NCBI GenBank assembly: GCA_911728435.2
Contig: OU452206.1
Coordinates: 11,686,297-11,750,296 of the forward strand
DNA: 64,000 bases
Source of the DNA: Apoderus coryli
Lineage: Eukaryota > Arthropoda > Insecta > Coleoptera > Attelabidae
Direction: 5' to 3'
Part shown: one piece after another, positions 24,031 to 36,654 of the stretch
Numbering within the stretch: position 1 is the stretch's first letter
Layout: every line of letters begins with the position of its first letter
Made by a program: the position numbers and the translations under genes
Notes under the pieces: model-generated
Seen by the model: the letters and a program-made list of their open reading frames with translations, nothing else
Database searches by the model: none
Told to the model about the DNA's origin: nothing

Positions 24031-25996
24031 AGATATTAATAATATATATTTAACAAAACTCAACACGCCAAACTAATCACTAATCACTACACTTAATTAT
24101 GTTGGATGCACATTGGTTAATATCTGTTACTGTATCTGTATAGTCCGTCCTCACCACTTGTAGAAATTGGGATATCAATATCTAGGTATACACTTACTAT
24201 CAATAAATCAAAATTTAATATATTAAATTAAAATATCTTCAGATTAGAACACCAAATAACTAAATCCTAGTTAGAGCGACGCCAAGACTCTAATCAAAAA
24301 ATACCAAAATGAAACCCCCTCCCTCTACACCAAGTGAGACGCGCTATGTACAACGTGGTACACATAGAAGATGTTATTGTCGGCACCGCTTCTACAAAGG
24401 GTTTTAGGTACGGGGACTAGCAGCGGGGACAAACACATTAGGTAGAACGGGGAATAACCGTTGGCTGGAATAGAATGACGACTTATGTAGACTACTATAG
24501 GTTCCTATCTCTACCAGATAAAATAATTCGATATTTTGGAGGATAGAAATTACGTAAATGAAAAGTATTAGGTAAAATAACAATTACACAGATTTAATTA
24601 AATCAGTGCCTATTTTAGCTATGTACTTACTTAGTTGTTAAAATCTTATTTATACTTAAATATTATAATGCACATACCTAGGTCCATTAATATACTAAAG
24701 CAGATAAATAAAATTTATAGGTAGGTAGGTATATGTTCCTATTAGAACTAATTTAGTTTTGGGTTTCATAAAACGATTTTTGAGAATAGTTAGGTACGTA
24801 TAGGTACCTACCTAATTACCTCATTAAGTATTTTCTTAATAATAATAGCTACACCTAAGTGGGTACGTATGGAAATCTGTAGGTGTACAATACCTATTTC
24901 AAACAGAATACCGAACTCATTTAGCGCAAATAAAATTTTATATAGGTTCACAATTTGAAATCTTATTTAACTAATGCACATACAAGTCTCGTTTAGATGA
25001 GAAGATATCAGCTTAGTAGGAAAAATTGTCGTTTTTAGATAATGTAGTTACTCATACTTGATAACTACATTTACTACTTTAACAAAAATTTTGCGAAAAC
25101 TAGCAAATTCACCTCTAAATAATATTTTTTATTTGGATAAACCAAGTTTTTTTTTTCTGTGTAGGATTATTAAATATTATAACTCATGCATAAATTGCGA
25201 CCGGTTCTGCCAACAACGCAACAGTTAAGTCCAACTATCTCCCTTACCTAAAAATTAGAAAACGCATTTTGCTTTAATTTAAGTAAGTGTTTTTGGTGAG
25301 GTGGTAAGACGTTTTTTGTTTATTACCTGATTTTATAATCGAACCTTTATAAAATCGCAGTTGAATGTCAGATTAAAACTGTGTTATGTAATTTTAATTT
25401 ATTATTCAGTAATTATTACTAAATAATTTAGCAGATAAAATAAAACTTTCTCATTAATAACAACCTGCATAGAGTAATAGGTTACAATAATTGCAAACAT
25501 ATATAATATGGGTCAATTTCATAACATTTCTAGATAACATTGAAATTTTGCATAGTACCTATCCTTTTATTTCGTAATATTTTTTTGTGATGATACAGCA
25601 CTCATAAAGGTTTCATAATAATTTTTGCTCTAGTTACCACTTTTGTGAAAAAGAATCTAGGTCGCGATCCGCATAGTTATTACCTATAATTGAACTTAAA
25701 ATAACAATTGTTTTATGTTTAAATATGTACGGAATTGAAAGTGTTTTAACAATAGAAAATTAAAATAAATCAGGGCCGTATCAAGCTGTGGTTTAAATTT
25801 GCTGTTTCAGGAACAAAATAACAAACGAGAGTCATGTAACTGCTCAGTTGCTACAAAATTCTACAATTAAATGAAAATAAATTTCAAATTATAGAAATAT
25901 TTCTCTCACTTGTAGCTTAATTTGGCTTGAAAAAAAAATACACCTAAAATATTTTAAATTCAAATTTGTTTTGCATATCTTTTTTTTTCATTCTTA

Positions 25997-26706
25997 CACT
26001 ATGTCCGCGGATGTAGTTTACAAAAGGGTTTAAAATTTTAGAGATACGACAACAAGCCTCTCTTGATAAAACTTTTTGTTTCTCAAAAATTATAAGATCC
26101 GTGGAACCTAAAATATCTCGTAATATATGTCATGCAGGGTCTTCAAAAATTGGCAAAACATGATTTTTGCTTAAGAATAAACTAGTATTGTTTTGTAATT
26201 TTACCCGAAAGTAGGTCAAAATAATCTAACCTCTTTAAATGTCAAATATTATTTGCTGTTACAGCTAATGATGTTTCATGGTCGAGGATGGCCTACAAGA
26301 GAACTTTATGGGGAGTCTTTACTTCATAAATTATTAGTTTTTTAATCAATAAAAAGTGTAAAAAGTTACTTATTCTCCAAATGATATTTTTTAAGCTCAC
26401 GGGATAAAATCATAAACATGGTTTGTTTGCTCGTTTGTAAAATAATAGTTATACCACTCTGTATTATTATAAAAAATAAATAAAAGATTATTACCATTTC
26501 GCTCAAAATTATAAAATAATTCTAGTTTACTCTTAAGGCTGTTTGATCAGTACCCAAATTCAAAGGTATTTTTTAATTGTTTTGAAAAATTGTTTTTGAG
26601 AATATAAAGAACACTTTAACAGATGATTGTAGAGGACTAAAAACAAATACTATCAATAATTTCTTTGTTTAACAAAAGACAAAATCAACTATCCGCGGAC
26701 ATAATG
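25997..26706. mobile_element. 710-bp non-autonomous TIR element with TA duplication
   Basis: The ends are CACTATGTCCGCGGAT (25997) and its near reverse complement ATCCGCGGACATAATG (ending at 26706): 15 of 16 bases match. TA lies immediately outside on both sides (25995-25996 and 26707-26708). TA target duplication with short inverted repeats points to a Tc1/mariner-superfamily mobilised element. No transposase frame is present inside. The right-hand interior (about 26570-26690) is similar to 42890-42985 in reverse orientation. Confidence 0.75.
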
Positions 26707-27342
26707 TATACCGCTATCGAATTTTAATTATTCTGTATGTAGAAACTAATATTATAAAATATTAATTGAAATAAATACATTATTAATAGCTATTCCAATT
26801 TATATTTTCAATTATTAAAATAGTTAATACGCATATTAAATAATTCAGATAAGATTAGGTATTTGAATATATTATATTATAATAGGTAGGTATATTATGA
26901 TCTATTCGATTTCATTCTAGAAAATTTACTATGCTAACTAGTCTGTAATTTATTAGGTACTTATTTATTTAAATTGTTACTGCTACTGTTTGTTAGTGAA
27001 AGTTTCATTGCGAAAGTTTTATTGAATTTTGCAAATACCTACATTATTTTATTAAATATATTATGTGGAAAATTCAAAACCTTGAAAAAATAAAGAAATG
27101 TAGAGATATGCAAATAAGATATTAATAGTGTTACATTGTTTTGATCTATTCACAATGGACGCTAATAATAATAACAATAACGTCCACGAAAATAACACAA
27201 ATATAGATTGTCTGCCTTGACTGCTAGGAATTTTAGCGAAACATAAATAACAATATATTTTTTTTTTTTTGACTAAATTATTGACGTAAGTATTTATTCC
27301 TAATTACGCATATGTTTGTGAAAAAGTTGTAGAAAACATTGA

Positions 27343-27600
27343 AGCCTGTTTGATCAGTATGCAAATGCAAAGGAGGCAAATATTTGGGTAACGAATTGTG
27401 ACTTAAAAAATATACTAAATACGTCTAAAATTATAGCTCCATATCTACATTGAAACAATATCGATGGAGACACATGATACACCGCAAAATTTGCACGATT
27501 ATTTGGAGTAGTTGACTAATTGTTACTGTCTTTATACTTTTTCCAATGATAATATTGATTTAGCGACAAAACGTACAATACCTCTTTAATTTTCATCAGG
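27343..27600 (+). repeat. Dispersed repeat related to 26537 and 42684-42985
   Basis: CTGTTTGATCAGTA followed by a CAAAT-CAAAGG block occurs at 26539 and again at 27345. The segment 27480-27600 (ACCGCAAAATTTGCACGATT, then CTAATTGTTACTGTCTTTATAC, then GTACAATACCTCTTTAAT) is repeated at 42710-42885. This suggests a family of elements with shared interiors. No protein frame. Confidence 0.6.
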
Positions 27601-27654
27601 TAATTGAAAAGAAGAAAAACTTCAATCTCTATCTCACAGATATTATTTTTGATA

Positions 27655-27935
27655 TTGCAACGAGTTTCAACTTATCTCTAGGTCCTCTTCAGGCAATATT
27701 CTAAAAGGCAAAACAATTTAGTAAATACTAACAAACTTACTTAAATAAAAAGTAGGAATTGTATAATACATCAAAAACCCCTACAACGAACAAGTAGAGG
27801 TGTATAATAATAACCTACGGCACAGCCACAGCCTTCTTCTTTTTTTTTTTTTTTTCTTAGGATATAAGATTCTATTTTGTCAAATAGTACAACATTTCGG
27901 CTTATTCGCCTTCTTCAGGTACATCTCTTTTCTTA
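27655..27935 (-). repeat. Two degenerate hammerhead-like motifs (Penelope-type ends)
   Basis: On the minus strand, the first motif is CTGAAGA (27918-27912), a GGC-loop-GCC stem, and GAAA (27898-27895). The second is CTGAAGA (27692-27686), a GGACCT...AAGTT stem, and GAAA (27668-27665), then CTCGTT. Both have A in place of the core U of CUGAUGA. The first is flanked by inverted arms, TTCTTAGGATATAAGATTCT (near 27855) facing AGAACCTTACATCCCAAGAA (near 28074). This layout, an inverted pair around a hammerhead-like core, recurs at 48190-48600. Confidence 0.5.
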
Positions 27936-28577
27936 CCAACATCGCATGATTCTGTAGATTTTTTTTGGTGAATTTTGAATCATTTCAAACAAAATACCCA
28001 CTAAAAGTGGTGTACCTTCATTTTGACATGAAGTAAAAATATTTCAAAAGGAAAAAAATTCGCTTATAAAATAGAACCTTACATCCCAAGAAAAAAAAAA
28101 GAATAAAAAAAAAATCTAGTTATTAGAAACATTAATTTTACTTAAATTTAAAAGATCCTCAAAAATTTCAATTAAAAATTTTTCTTCTTTTCAATTACCT
28201 TTTGAAAAATTAAAATAACTCACATGGGCTCGATATCCTTTGAAAATAGCTCTTTAGTTTAGGTGATTTTGGTATTTTGTAAACTAAGAAATTGATAGTT
28301 AAATACTCAAACAGAATTTTTCACAACTATTAAAGAAGTAAAAATTAATTGGATAACGTAGCCCTTACTATCGCGGTGTTGTGATAAATAAAGTGCGTTT
28401 GCTTTGGAATCAGCTAGTAAGATTCATAGAAAGACTGCTTTGAATACTAAATCAGTCAGAAATCAGTAAAGTCTTCATGTAAATTATGAATATTGTTTTT
28501 GGCTATGATAAACGCTGTACCTAATGTCTAATCTCAGTCAGCGTTCTAAAAAGGAATACATGGTTAGGCAAAGGGGG

Positions 28578-28650
28578 ATGGTGGACTGTTTCGCGCGACA
28601 GTGCCCAGAAAAGGCCCCAGAAAACACGTTTTATCACTTCACCAACAGAG
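28578..28650 (+). other. Weak THAP-like reading frame
   Basis: From ATG at 28578 the frame reads MVDCFARQCPEKAPEN and TFYHFTNR. A start with Met, then C-x4-C, then a later F-H/R-F block resembles the first strand of THAP zinc-coordinating domains. The remaining THAP ligands are not found: the frame continues into low-complexity sequence and no good donor follows. It could be a decayed P-element-like or THAP-gene fragment, or chance. Confidence 0.2.
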
Positions 28651-30109
28651 TTGGTTTTTTTTCTCTTCCTGAGCCTTATTTCTTCAATATTTCGTTTCAA
28701 ATTCATGGGATAAGGCGCACAATCAACAACACACAGGTTAAATAACGAATTGTTATTATTTGATGTCAAACCATCCAGAAGGCAACAGATTACGTTGCGT
28801 GTCAAAATGTAGAAGGTATTGTCTAAATTTGATTCTACGCCAATTATTATAGAATATAATGGTTTATTTTCCCTATATACCTCAGCAATTTCGGACTACG
28901 AAAGTCATTATATTTACTTTTCAAGTCATTTATCAGAATATGTAGAGAGTAGAGGCTTTTAGCGTTTACTCAAATAACTAGTAACGACCGTAAATACTAA
29001 TTGCATGTTAATTTTCCTAAAAAACGGCGAGAATTTTAAAGTGAACATTGTGAATTTTACTAGATTAAATAAATACGAACAAACACAGAGAGGAGATGTT
29101 CTAATAACATAAATAATAATTATAAAAACTACGTAGGAACAGGACGCTTGCGAGAGAGCGCGTGTGAATACCTAGAAACAACACAACAAAGTCATACACG
29201 TGCAATAATATACATATACGATTAATATGAGTAAAAAACGCCTCCTTTTTGTTTTACTATTATTATTAGTTGTGTGAACATAATATGATGCGTTCAAAAC
29301 ATTAATTAACCAAAAAACCTTGCTTAAAATGATCTGTCACAAGAAGGGGATGACATTTCAACTTATAAAATAGGGGTGGCTGGAGGTGAAGGGGTGGAAC
29401 ACAAAATTCAAGCAAGAATGGTTTAGAAAGAAGTTCCCCCTCAAAAACAAAACCGACGGGTTTTTGCCGTAAATGGTGTCGAATTCAGATGAGTTATTCT
29501 GGGTTGGAAATTTTAAAATGAACGCACTGCATATAATTATTTATTCAAAAGTTATTTTCTCCCTGATATACTTAGTATAACTTGTCAACTTATCCAGGGC
29601 AAACAGAGATACAAAACATATTTCAGACAAAAATGCTTGTTGGTATTTAAGCATGTAGATTTTTTTTTTCAAATAAAGTGAGTTATTTTTGTTAGCAATC
29701 ATTCCCTGTAAAGTACATTCCGACGTGGTTCGCCTACGTCACACCAGACAAACAGGTTTTGGTTTTCGATACAATAAGGACGGCCGAACCAGTACTAAGA
29801 ACATCATAAGATAAGAAAATGTAATAGAAGACAGAAGATGTTAATAAGAGCTTTTAGAAATACGTTGTTTTATGTGATGACAAATAAATGATTTTGGGTG
29901 TGGTTTGGAGAGTTTTATTAAATGATTGAAAAATAATAAACAATACTTTTTACATTTTTTAGATTTCATATAATATTTTTTTTTAAATCGTAATAAAGTA
30001 GCGACAAATACTTAATCATATTTATAATTTGTATAATTCTAGAAATTCTTAAATTAGGAAAAATAAAATAATTTGACGAATATTTTTTAATGGCGGATAT
30101 TTCTTTTAG

Positions 30110-30261
30110 CCTATTATAGCACCTCCCCGGAGAGTAGTAGCTCGGCCTCACACAGATCATCTCCATCGCCGCCCTCAAGCTCGTTCTCACCGTCACCTAG
30201 TCCATTATGGGATGGTGACATGTCGGAGACATGTTTTGACTATCCGCCAAAGAAAAAAAGG
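30110..30261 (+). CDS. Glut4EF: Exon of Glut4EF/ZNF704-family gene (Ser/Pro linker and basic patch)
   Basis: An internal exon of 152 bases between acceptor TTCTTTTAG and donor GTAAGT. Two bases complete a serine codon with the previous exon and it ends in phase 0. The peptide starts YYSTSPESSSSASHRSSP, continues with alternating Ser and Pro (SPSPSPLWDGD), then MSETCFDYPPKKKR. A low-complexity Ser/Pro linker followed by an F-x-P-(K/R) basic patch just before the zinc finger is the order seen in ZNF704/ZNF395. The linker offers many SP sites for proline-directed kinases, and PPKKKR may act as a nuclear localisation signal; both are inference. GC content and CpG are clearly higher than in the flanking introns. 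An alternative AG lies at 30117-30118, but only the first acceptor matches the phase. Confidence 0.87.
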
Positions 30262-31535
30262 GTAAGTGAAGAAGTCAATTATTTCATAAAACTTGGCGGT
30301 TGAATTTTAAAATATCCTTTTGAAAAAGACACATTACGATCTTTGTTACAAATTAACAGATGTATCAAAATTTACACAAGATTTTAAGTTGGTGTAATTT
30401 CTCTGGTCATATTATATTCCTATACTGAAAATTCTTCTGGGCTTATAATAAATATTTATTATTGGTTATCTCCTTGATTGTTATTTGCTTTCCAGCCCTT
30501 TAATCCTCTTGTTTTGTCTATCAGTTTTACCAAGGAGGCTTTATTTATAAGTGTAAACGTTGTCCTTCCACCATTCTCAATCGTTGGCTATTTGGTGGTG
30601 TTTATTAATAACATTTAGGTATTTAAAAATAAAATAAACTAAACTTCCAAAGATTTCAACTTGAATTTTATCCCCAATAACTTTTTTTATTTTGGTTTTG
30701 CCTTGTACAGAACAAGTCTTCTATAACATTTACAAATTACAGACATCTGTCTCATTCCTAAGATATCTGTAAATGTAGTTTATGTGGAAAAAAAGCTCGT
30801 AATTTGCTCTCACGCGCAAAGATATACCTATCTGATTTGCTTGTGTATAAGCTCTACACAATTTGAGGTAGTTATATACTTATTATATGCGTACTATATA
30901 TTTATAGGGCTATTATTAAGGTGTAATAAAAGATAGACCTGTATACTTACTCGTATCTAGAACTGAACCAGGAGGTAAAGTGAATAAAAATAAAAATCAC
31001 TAAACAGAGGATAAGTAATCGAGTAATATGTATATAGGTAATACCGTTAATAAATAAAGAGAAGCACAAATTAATTTCAATTTAAACCTAATTGCGGATG
31101 TTAATTAATAATAATAGTGAAAAAGTAAAGAAAATCCGCACCTCAACTCATCGTTGGATAACCCAGTTTCGAGAGCAATTTAGAAAAATATACGCAGGAT
31201 GAGTTGAATACATTATTAATATCGGTTTTATTGCTTTTAAGTTTCTCTTTGCTCGTAGGTACTGTGAGAATTAGTTCAGTTTGATTAATGCAACCTTAAG
31301 CGTAAACAAGTTCAAAATAATGGAAACTTATTCTTTAATCAAACGTTTTTACAAAAAGCAATGCTTCAATAACCTGCATAGGTATCGCCATTTTTGTCTC
31401 AATCGAAGCTTGCGAAGTTTAAATATTCTAAAGGAAACATAATCAAAAAGAACACTGAAAAAAATGTTAAGAATTAAAAATGAATATACGTAATTAAAGT
31501 CAGTTTATTGAAATTTATAGTTTAAGTATATGATT

Positions 31536-31672
31536 ATATGACCTTTATCATTTGAGTGCCGCTCCTAAATTTGTATGAAAAGAACTAAACGCTCAAAGTA
31601 GTAGTTTGAGTTCAAATTAGCCGTCAAAATTAGAGCCGTATGACCTTTATGATTTGACAGCCGCTCCTACAA
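31536..31672 (+). repeat. Direct repeat pair about 103 bp apart
   Basis: ATGACCTTTATCATTTGAG then GCCGCTCCTA at about 31537 recurs with few changes at about 31640 (ATGACCTTTATGATTTGAC, GCCGCTCCTA). It is a short tandem duplication of unknown origin. Confidence 0.6.
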
Positions 31673-32339
31673 AAGTTATAATATTAAGTATGTAGTTTTG
31701 AAGTTAAAAAACCCTTACCATCTCTTTTTGGCTTAATTACATTGCAAGTAGTCATTAACAGGGTACCAATGGTACTGTCTAAAATGTTGTTATTATATAT
31801 TTACATAAATATATTTAATAAAAAGTAAGAATAAGCTGGAACAAAGACGAATTTCACAATATAAACACAGCTGATTGTTAATCAGAAATTAGACCACCAA
31901 GGGTTGTTGCCAATTTGTGTGCTTATTGAAGTCGGTTGTGATTGAGACTACGCAGAAAGAAATTATTTCAGGATATTGTTTTACCCTCACAGTTGGCCCT
32001 ATGCTAAATTGTGGGGGGCACCACAACTATATCACTTTCATTATTCTGCTACAAAAAATTGTACATATGAAGTAAAATAATATATATTTTTTTTATTTGT
32101 GTTTTGAGAATGGTCTTTCTTTCACCCCTGCTTTTACTCATCATAAGAACAACTGTTTTACTTCCTTGCCATCTGTACATTTATTTCTCCTTGCTATTGC
32201 CGATATTTAATAAAACGATTTCATCTCAAATGTTTTAAATACTTCAAGAAACTGTACAATTTCAGCCTTTAGTAGGTATACTAGCATTCTTGTAATATTT
32301 AAGGCTCTGTATTCAACCTAAAATTCAAACATTTTCACT

Positions 32340-32508
32340 CCAATGGCTAAATGCGTTTTCGCGATACCTTTTGCCGTCATATTTCAAGAGGTATAACACC
32401 TTTCGGAAGAAATTTCGAATTAGAAGTTTGACGTCGAATTACCATGAAATCCTCACTAGAATTTCTGGCTTTGGTTTGGTCCATTAGTTTCTGGACACCC
32501 TGTATATA
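32340..32508. repeat. CACCCTGTATA-ended repeat
   Basis: The segment ends GGACACCCTGTATATATT at about 32494-32510, the right-hand signature of the ACAGGGTG family. The sequence before it (from about 32340) is less AT-rich, with GACGTCGAATTACCATGAAA. A matching left end is not evident. Confidence 0.4.
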
Positions 32509-33199
32509 TTAATTGAGTCTTGTTTTTTTAGTTAACAATTACATCTCGAATTATAGACGCAATAGACCAGTTAGTTGTTGTACCAACCTGTTAAGCAATT
32601 TATATTCCAAATAAAACGTCATAATTTTTAGCGCATATGTTGTTTTTATTAGTTTAAATAAAAACGGCCTTGCAAACTGTGTTTACAACTATATTATATT
32701 CATATACACGTGCCAACATTACACAAAGAGACCTCGAAACTATAAATTCTTTCGTAACACTCATTACAAATAATTTTCTATTTTATCATAGGCTACAATG
32801 TACTTTCGTTACAATCCTGTATTGTATAGAATAGCCGGTCGTATAATAATAGTTTAGGCGTTTTCATGGACGATACACGCGCTCTAACAACTATTCTTTG
32901 TTTATTTATTATAGGCCAACGTATTTTTCTATCCTAATACATAGTTTTGAAATTTCATAAACATTCAATAGGAAATGAATGTTACTGTGATAAAATATAA
33001 ACGAGATTTTTAAATTTAAACTGCGCGGGTTCATCGATTGTGACAAATATTTCTTTGGTTAAATTGGTAGTACTGTGTTTGACATCTGTGTGAAATTTCA
33101 TGTCATTCTCTTCATTTATTTACTAGTGAACGCTGGGTTTCTGCTGTGATGAACAACACGTCAAGCAAATCAAAGATTTGGTGCTCCAAAACCTTTAAT

Positions 33200-33915
33200 T
33201 GACATTAAGATACCTTATGGACATTGTTGGCATTTCGTTCAACCAATTTTGAAAGAGGATTTGGGTCGGAAAATAGGCAAATCTCGTTTGGTGTAAATAA
33301 CGCTCATTTTTTCGAAAGTCAATGCGTTCTGACTGCCAGGATAAAATGAAACGCATAGTTGCTGGAGATGAGACTTGGAGCTATGCTTGTGACCCAGAAA
33401 GCACCAATCAATCGAGCAAAGATCATGCCAAGATAACAAAAAATCGCTTAAAATCAGGGCCAAGTTTACAGTTTTCCTCGATTATCGTGATGTGGGGCAC
33501 CGACTGGGCCAAACTCTTAAGAAGGAATATTATTTCAGCATAATGCGTCGTTTGCGTCAAGCTATTCGCCTCAAGAGGCCAAAATTGTGGTAACACAACT
33601 CTTGGTTTTTGTACGACAATAATGCGTCATCTCACATTACATTGGTTTTTCGAGATCATTGCTGCAAGAATTCGACGGATATCCTTCCATTTCCTATTTA
33701 GTAAAATGAAAAGACCGCTCCGGAGACACCGTTTTAAATCGGTTGAGGAGAGATATTAAGCCGCATCGAAGAAGGTATTGAAAGCCATTCCGGAAGAGGA
33801 CTTTTCAGAGTGTTTGAAGAATTGGAAAAAGCCTTGTCAGAACTGTATTGCATCGCGGAAAAGGACTATTTTGAACGCGATGAAAAAAAAATCTCGTTTA
33901 TATTTGATCACGGTA
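33200..33915 (+). pseudogene. Mariner-type transposase, heavily decayed
   Basis: The fragments lie in order across several frames. KRIVAGDETWSYACDPES (from about 33349) contains the first catalytic Asp block (GDETW). FLYDNNASSHITLVFRDH (near 33606-33660) matches the second Asp block. LFSKMKRPLRRHRFKSVEE follows, then LKAIPEEDFSECLKNWKK (from about 33778) and CIASRKR near the C-terminus. Between ILPFP and LFSK the expected PPYSPDLAP-x-D block is missing, so the third catalytic Asp has been lost by deletion. Stops and frameshifts are frequent. Full-length relatives are about 340-350 residues. Terminal repeats were not identified. It is an old inactive copy of a lineage distinct from the mariner at 54 kb. 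Confidence 0.8.
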
Positions 33916-34504
33916 GTAGAATATACAAAATCAAATTTCCTGTTTAAATGCAGGTACACATTTGCACAGCAGCATTCTTCGTTTTAATTATTTTGCAGAT
34001 AACCTTGATACTTAGTAAGTCACATTTTACACGGGATAAACTACCTATCTCTCTCTATATATTGGTTTAAAATAAGTATCGACTCGGCTACTGCCGATCA
34101 TGTAACACCAAAACTGATCGCTGATTTACGAGCGACACGAGGCAGATATAAAAATAACTGCTACCTAAAATGTGTATTGCGTAATTTACATTATGACAGA
34201 GCAGGGACTTATGTCTTGCTCGTACTCCTTTTGCCTTTGAATTTTCAATGTAATGATTAAATATTGCAATGAATGCAATCAATTTTTACTTCCCCAAGAA
34301 TGTCCAGAGCAAATCATCTGAACAATTTATTTATTTATATTTATATAAATAAATAAATAAATATATTTTTATATTTATTCTGCACAATTTATTGAAATCA
34401 TGCAAGTAGCAATAAAAAGGACTGGAGATAAAAATGTATTAAGAAAAACATTAAAGGGACCTCGTCGACATAATTTGGTGAAAAAACAGCAGTCATAAGG
34501 ACCA

Positions 34505-34680
34505 CAAGCGAAAATCTGTCAAGAAAGATCTAAAATGCCTTATTTGAAAAAAAAAGGTGAGCACTCAATTTGAGTCAAGAAAGATTGCCGGAAAAAACAC
34601 AAGAAGCACCGCAGTACTAAAACTGCTGCTAAAAGTGTGTCATGAAAGATTTAAAAAGCCATATATGACCATAATAGAGT
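34505..34680 (+). repeat. Imperfect short tandem motif
   Basis: GTCAAGAAAGAT followed by AAAATGCC or a variant appears three times (near 34517, 34575 and 34639) at roughly 60-base spacing. It is probably a decayed short tandem repeat. Confidence 0.35.
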
Positions 34681-36654
34681 GTCGCAGGCAAAATGTTCTA
34701 AATAAATAACAATTTTATATGGAAAAATATCCAAAACGGATCACTATTTTATTTTTAATATATTGCATGAGCCTTTCCACATGCCAAATAATTACACCTC
34801 AAGTTCTTTTATCGCTATAGAATTGTGGCTCTAGCAAATCGTCTCCAGCAGCCGCTTGATTGTTTCGGTAACTCGAGTATCTTTAAGCGTGAACAGAATA
34901 TTTGGCCCCAATGATGTGGGGTAGATTGTGATAAGACTTCCCTTGGAATTCTCGACTGGAATTTGCGACTAATATATTGAGAATTTTAAATTTATTTTAC
35001 ATTAAATTTATTTATTTAAATTTTTTTTCTCATATACAGTTGTGGATGTATATTTTTTCTTTTGTTTATTGTAATTATAAAATTATCTAATTTGAGAGGT
35101 TGTTATTATTATCAAACTGAAATTGTGTCCGCTAATAGATAATTTAGAAAAAGTAAAAATGTACAGGATTGTCTACATTTGTTACAAATTTGTGCAAAAT
35201 TCTATTCTCTTCAGTCATTTTGTGTCTTAAACAGTCTTTGTTTATTTAAGGCTTGTACCAATTACTCAAAAAGCAAAAGGAATACACCTCTGATAGTAAA
35301 TAAATTGAAGAGAGATGATGTTCGAATTGCCGGCCGGCATTTTTTTCGTATTCTAAAACACAGAATCCACGTGACGTCGTTCCACACGCGTTTTCCATCC
35401 AAGGTCGAAATTATTTACGTTCATCTATTATTCGTTCGCTGTTGTTTTGCAATCTCATTTTGTTTAACGTTACTGTTAACACAATGATAACATAAACAGT
35501 TTAGTAACAATACTACGACCGGGTATAATAAAATCATTAGATAATTTTACAAAAACCGTTCGAAATGTTTAACCAGACGCCTAGACGTTGCTGCCTTATG
35601 CTGGTTCGAGAATTACTTAGAAATGTGTATAGGTATTATAAAGATTATTATCAGTCCCTAACAATAAGTTATTCAATTATGAATCGCGATTACTTTAAAT
35701 TAATAGATATAGATACAGGTTGTACGGCAGACCAATTACTAAGGTATTTAAAAAATGTGTCTTCAACTCCCCATGGACTGTAGTGGTCAGTCCATTCCTG
35801 AATTCCTTGGCTATTTAAAACATCAAAATAAAATTTTAAAATTTCCATAAATTATACGAGTCCATCGAAAAGTTCTAAAAATGTACTAGGTATGTCGCTG
35901 ACCGAGCGGGGGTTTCGAGAGGATGATATAGAAAAGGCATTGTTCTAAAAATAAAAGTTAAATTATTTCTCGAAAGACCTTATATTTGCAACCTTCAAAA
36001 GGATTTGACCAAGAATTGGAGCCTAATTGAATTTCTAACAAAATCTTTTTTCACGTAACCGACGTTGTTAGAATGAAATGTTTCTTCTTGTAGGCAAAGC
36101 ATATCGTACGTATTTTAATTTTAAACACTTTCATTTGTTTTTTTTTATATTATATTTTAATAAGTTTTAAATGACACGTCAACTGTAAAACAGGATTTTA
36201 TATTTTTTGATTACTACTTTCTATGTTTACGTTTTTATTATTATTAGAGAATAATTGATGTGACCATGTATTACGGTGTAAAGACAGACAATTATGCGGA
36301 TTAGTTTTTTATGTTAAAAACATCTAACTGAAACTATTTTTGCAATATTTACTACACTATAGGTAATGATTTAAGTAATTACTTATCTACAATAAAATAT
36401 GTTTTTAATTATATTTTGACGTTAAATTAAATTGTAAATGAAGATAAATTAATTGTAAGAATTTCGTTCCACATTCCGCAGTAAATATAAAATAAAATCT
36501 TGCATTTAATTGTTACATAATTAATTTAAAAATAATTAGGTTTGGGGTGCATTTGTAAGGTTATAGTTAGGAAAATAATATGATAAAAAAAATACAAAAT
36601 GACCATCTGGTTATGGAGATTTTTAAACTTTATTTCATTTTAATTTACACAAAC

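Larger units (their letters stand above)
21453..30109 (+). other. Intron 2, about 8.7 kb
   Basis: The intron has donor GTAAGT at 21453 and acceptor TTTCTTTTAG ending at 30109, phase 1. It holds two foldback elements in tandem (21571-22143, 22344-23280), an isolated minus-strand coding exon (23967-24030) with a somewhat GC-richer upstream area to 24480, a 710-bp inverted-repeat element (25997-26706), related repeat sequence at 27343-27600, two hammerhead-like motifs (27.66-27.93 kb) and a weak THAP-like reading frame near 28.58 kb. Nothing specific is seen at 23290-23950, 24490-25990, 26710-27340 or 28760-30100, apart from a slightly GC-richer patch near 29120-29180. Confidence 0.8.

Noticed and set aside
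28521..28805. 94-codon minus-strand frame
   Set aside because: Antisense shadow over the weak THAP-like frame, with no recognisable motif.
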